Source: DAIQNV01 sp038748775
GTDB taxonomy: Bacteria; Planctomycetota; Phycisphaerae; Phycisphaerales; UBA1924
Direction: 5' to 3'
DNA length: 64,000 bases
NCBI GenBank assembly: GCA_038748775.1
Contig: JBCDIT010000003.1
Coordinates: 124,001-188,000 of the forward strand
Below, one piece after another: positions 62,952 to 64,000 of the stretch (position 1 is the first letter of the stretch; every line of letters begins with the position of its first letter). The notes beneath the pieces were generated by a model. It saw only the letters and a list, made by a program, of their open reading frames with translations, did not search any database and had not been told where the DNA came from. The translations under genes were made by a program, and so were the position numbers.

Positions 62952-64000
62952 ATGGACGATAACCTCGACGCCCTGATCAACCGTCGCTCGTTCCTCCGGC
63001 GCGGCGCGTGCGCTTCGCTGGGCATGGCGGGCCTCGCCTCCCAGGTGTTCACGCTCCGGACCGCTCAGGCGCTGCTCGCCGACGTCGGCGGGTTCGGGGA
63101 CTACAAGGCCGCGGTGTGCATCTTCCTCTTTGGGGGTAACGACTCGCACAACATGCTGGTGCCCTTCGACGGGGGCCCCGAGAACCTGGCCCAGTACCAG
63201 GCGGCGCGGACGACGCTCGCGCTCACCGAGGGGCAGGCCGCCGGCCAGGTCATCGCGCCGTCGAACACCGCCGGCCGGCGTTTCGCGTTCCACCCTGCGA
63301 TGGCGGACGTCGCGAACCTGTTCAACTCGGGCAATGCCTCTATCGTCGCGAACGTGGGCACACTAATCCAATCTGTAACGAGGGATCAGTTCTTTAACGG
63401 ATCGGCCAAGCTTCCTCCTCAGCTCTTCGCTCACAACATCCAGCAGGAGCAGTGGCAGGTCTCGACCGCCGACGCGATCGATCGCATCGGATGGGGCGGG
63501 CGCGTCGCCGACGTGCTCCAGGCGTGCGGGGCCAATTCCGACTCCAGCGTCGCGATGAACATCTCGCTGGCGGGAAACAACTTCTTCCTATCCGGCAGGA
63601 GCGTCTCGCCCTTCGTGATGTCGGCGGGCTCGCAGATCGGTCTCGAGGCCGACCTCTTCAGCGATGCAGACCAGGGCGTGCTTGCCCAGGCCTACGCCGA
63701 CATGCTCGCGGTCTCCCGCACGCCCCAGTTCGCGGCGCGGAGCCAGATGGCCAAGGCGTACTCCGACATCTCGTCGCGAGCCCTCGACGGCGCCGACGCG
63801 GTCAACGCGGCCCTCGCGGCGACCAGCTCGATCCAAACCCCCCGGCCCAACAACGGGCTCAGCGCCCAGCTCGAAACGGTTGCGAGGCTTATTGAACAGG
63901 GGCCGTCGGTCTTGGGGCATCAGCGCCAGATCTTCTTCGTCGCAACCGGCGGATTCGACAACCACGACCGGCTCATCGGCACCGACGCGACCGATGGCGA
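62952..64000 (+). CDS. DUF1501 protein, N-terminal 349 codons (runs off right edge)
   Basis: Starts at ATG 62952. A Tat-type signal NRRSFLRRGACASLG (residues 10-24) opens the protein, followed by KAAVCIFLFGGNDSHNMLVP, the family signature region of this alkaline-phosphatase-superfamily group, and later FFVATGGFDNHD, where the His and Asp are expected metal ligands. It lies 67 bp after the DUF1800 gene in the same direction; the pair is commonly co-encoded. The C-terminus is outside the window. Confidence 0.9.
   Translation, partial: MDDNLDALINRRSFLRRGACASLGMAGLASQVFTLRTAQALLADVGGFGDYKAAVCIFLFGGNDSHNMLVPFDGGPENLAQYQAARTTLALTEGQAAGQVIAPSNTAGRRFAFHPAMADVANLFNSGNASIVANVGTLIQSVTRDQFFNGSAKLPPQLFAHNIQQEQWQVSTADAIDRIGWGGRVADVLQACGANSDSSVAMNISLAGNNFFLSGRSVSPFVMSAGSQIGLEADLFSDADQGVLAQAYADMLAVSRTPQFAARSQMAKAYSDISSRALDGADAVNAALAATSSIQTPRPNNGLSAQLETVARLIEQGPSVLGHQRQIFFVATGGFDNHDRLIGTDATDG

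Overview
The window reads as a GC-rich chromosomal segment of a planctomycete, most likely from the Phycisphaerae. This is inferred from gene content only. The pointers are secreted proteins ending in dockerin-like or 'AFGTGCP' (GC-type dockerin) tails, a surface protein with a VPAPP-plus-arginine C-terminal anchor, a DUF1800/DUF1501 pair, an ECF sigma factor beside a Ser/Thr kinase with a TPR-rich tail, several Asp/Glu-rich periplasmic proteins of unknown function, and intergenic inverted repeats of the 'TCCCTTGCTCGCGCT' kind.

Layout. 1-1260 (minus): start of a sodium-pumping decarboxylase beta subunit and its biotin carrier. 1512-8079 (plus): a fatty-acid synthesis cluster rpmF-plsX-fabH-(secreted hydrolase)-fabD-(lipoprotein)-fabG without acpP, followed by a 617-bp gap full of hairpins. 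8697-19151: glycogen debranching enzyme, guaB, a secreted GH16-like protein, a Bax-inhibitor-type membrane protein, a phytase-like secreted protein with ychF, a LuxR-type regulator and a nitrilase. 19176-23494: a secreted metzincin-like protease and then a decayed stretch around tRNA-Arg(CCT) holding a broken subtilase/FN3 gene, a protein antisense to the tRNA and a TPR remnant. 23522-28101: an RND efflux pump with its membrane-fusion protein, then a decayed fragment. 28323-34733: a small lipoprotein, murA, a secreted unknown, trpE and a D-2-hydroxyacid dehydrogenase.

35452-38051 is a tightly overlapping four-gene membrane redox operon: two tiny membrane proteins, a ferric-reductase-like/Rieske fusion and a Cys-motif membrane-anchored protein. 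I consider it the best candidate here for an uncharacterised system. 38158-48720 is surface and signalling: a beta-helix-like surface protein, a Ser/Thr kinase with TPR tail and ECF sigma factor, a candidate structured small RNA with its own promoter and terminator, and two divergent PP2C-type phosphatases (one HAMP-linked, one FHA/GAF-linked).

48930-57200 contains a dockerin-bearing secreted protein, a tandem (fused) D-Ala-D-Ala-ligase-like protein coupled to upp, a divergent yeast-type cytosine deaminase (with upp, a cytosine to uracil to UMP salvage route), tRNA-Ala(GGC), and a TetR regulator with recognisable operator motifs upstream of two SRPBCC proteins. 57344-64000 has a GntR/LacI-type regulator, an SGNH hydrolase with a clear terminator, and a DUF1800-DUF1501 pair running off the right edge.

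All protein calls come from reading translations and motifs by eye; no database search was run.
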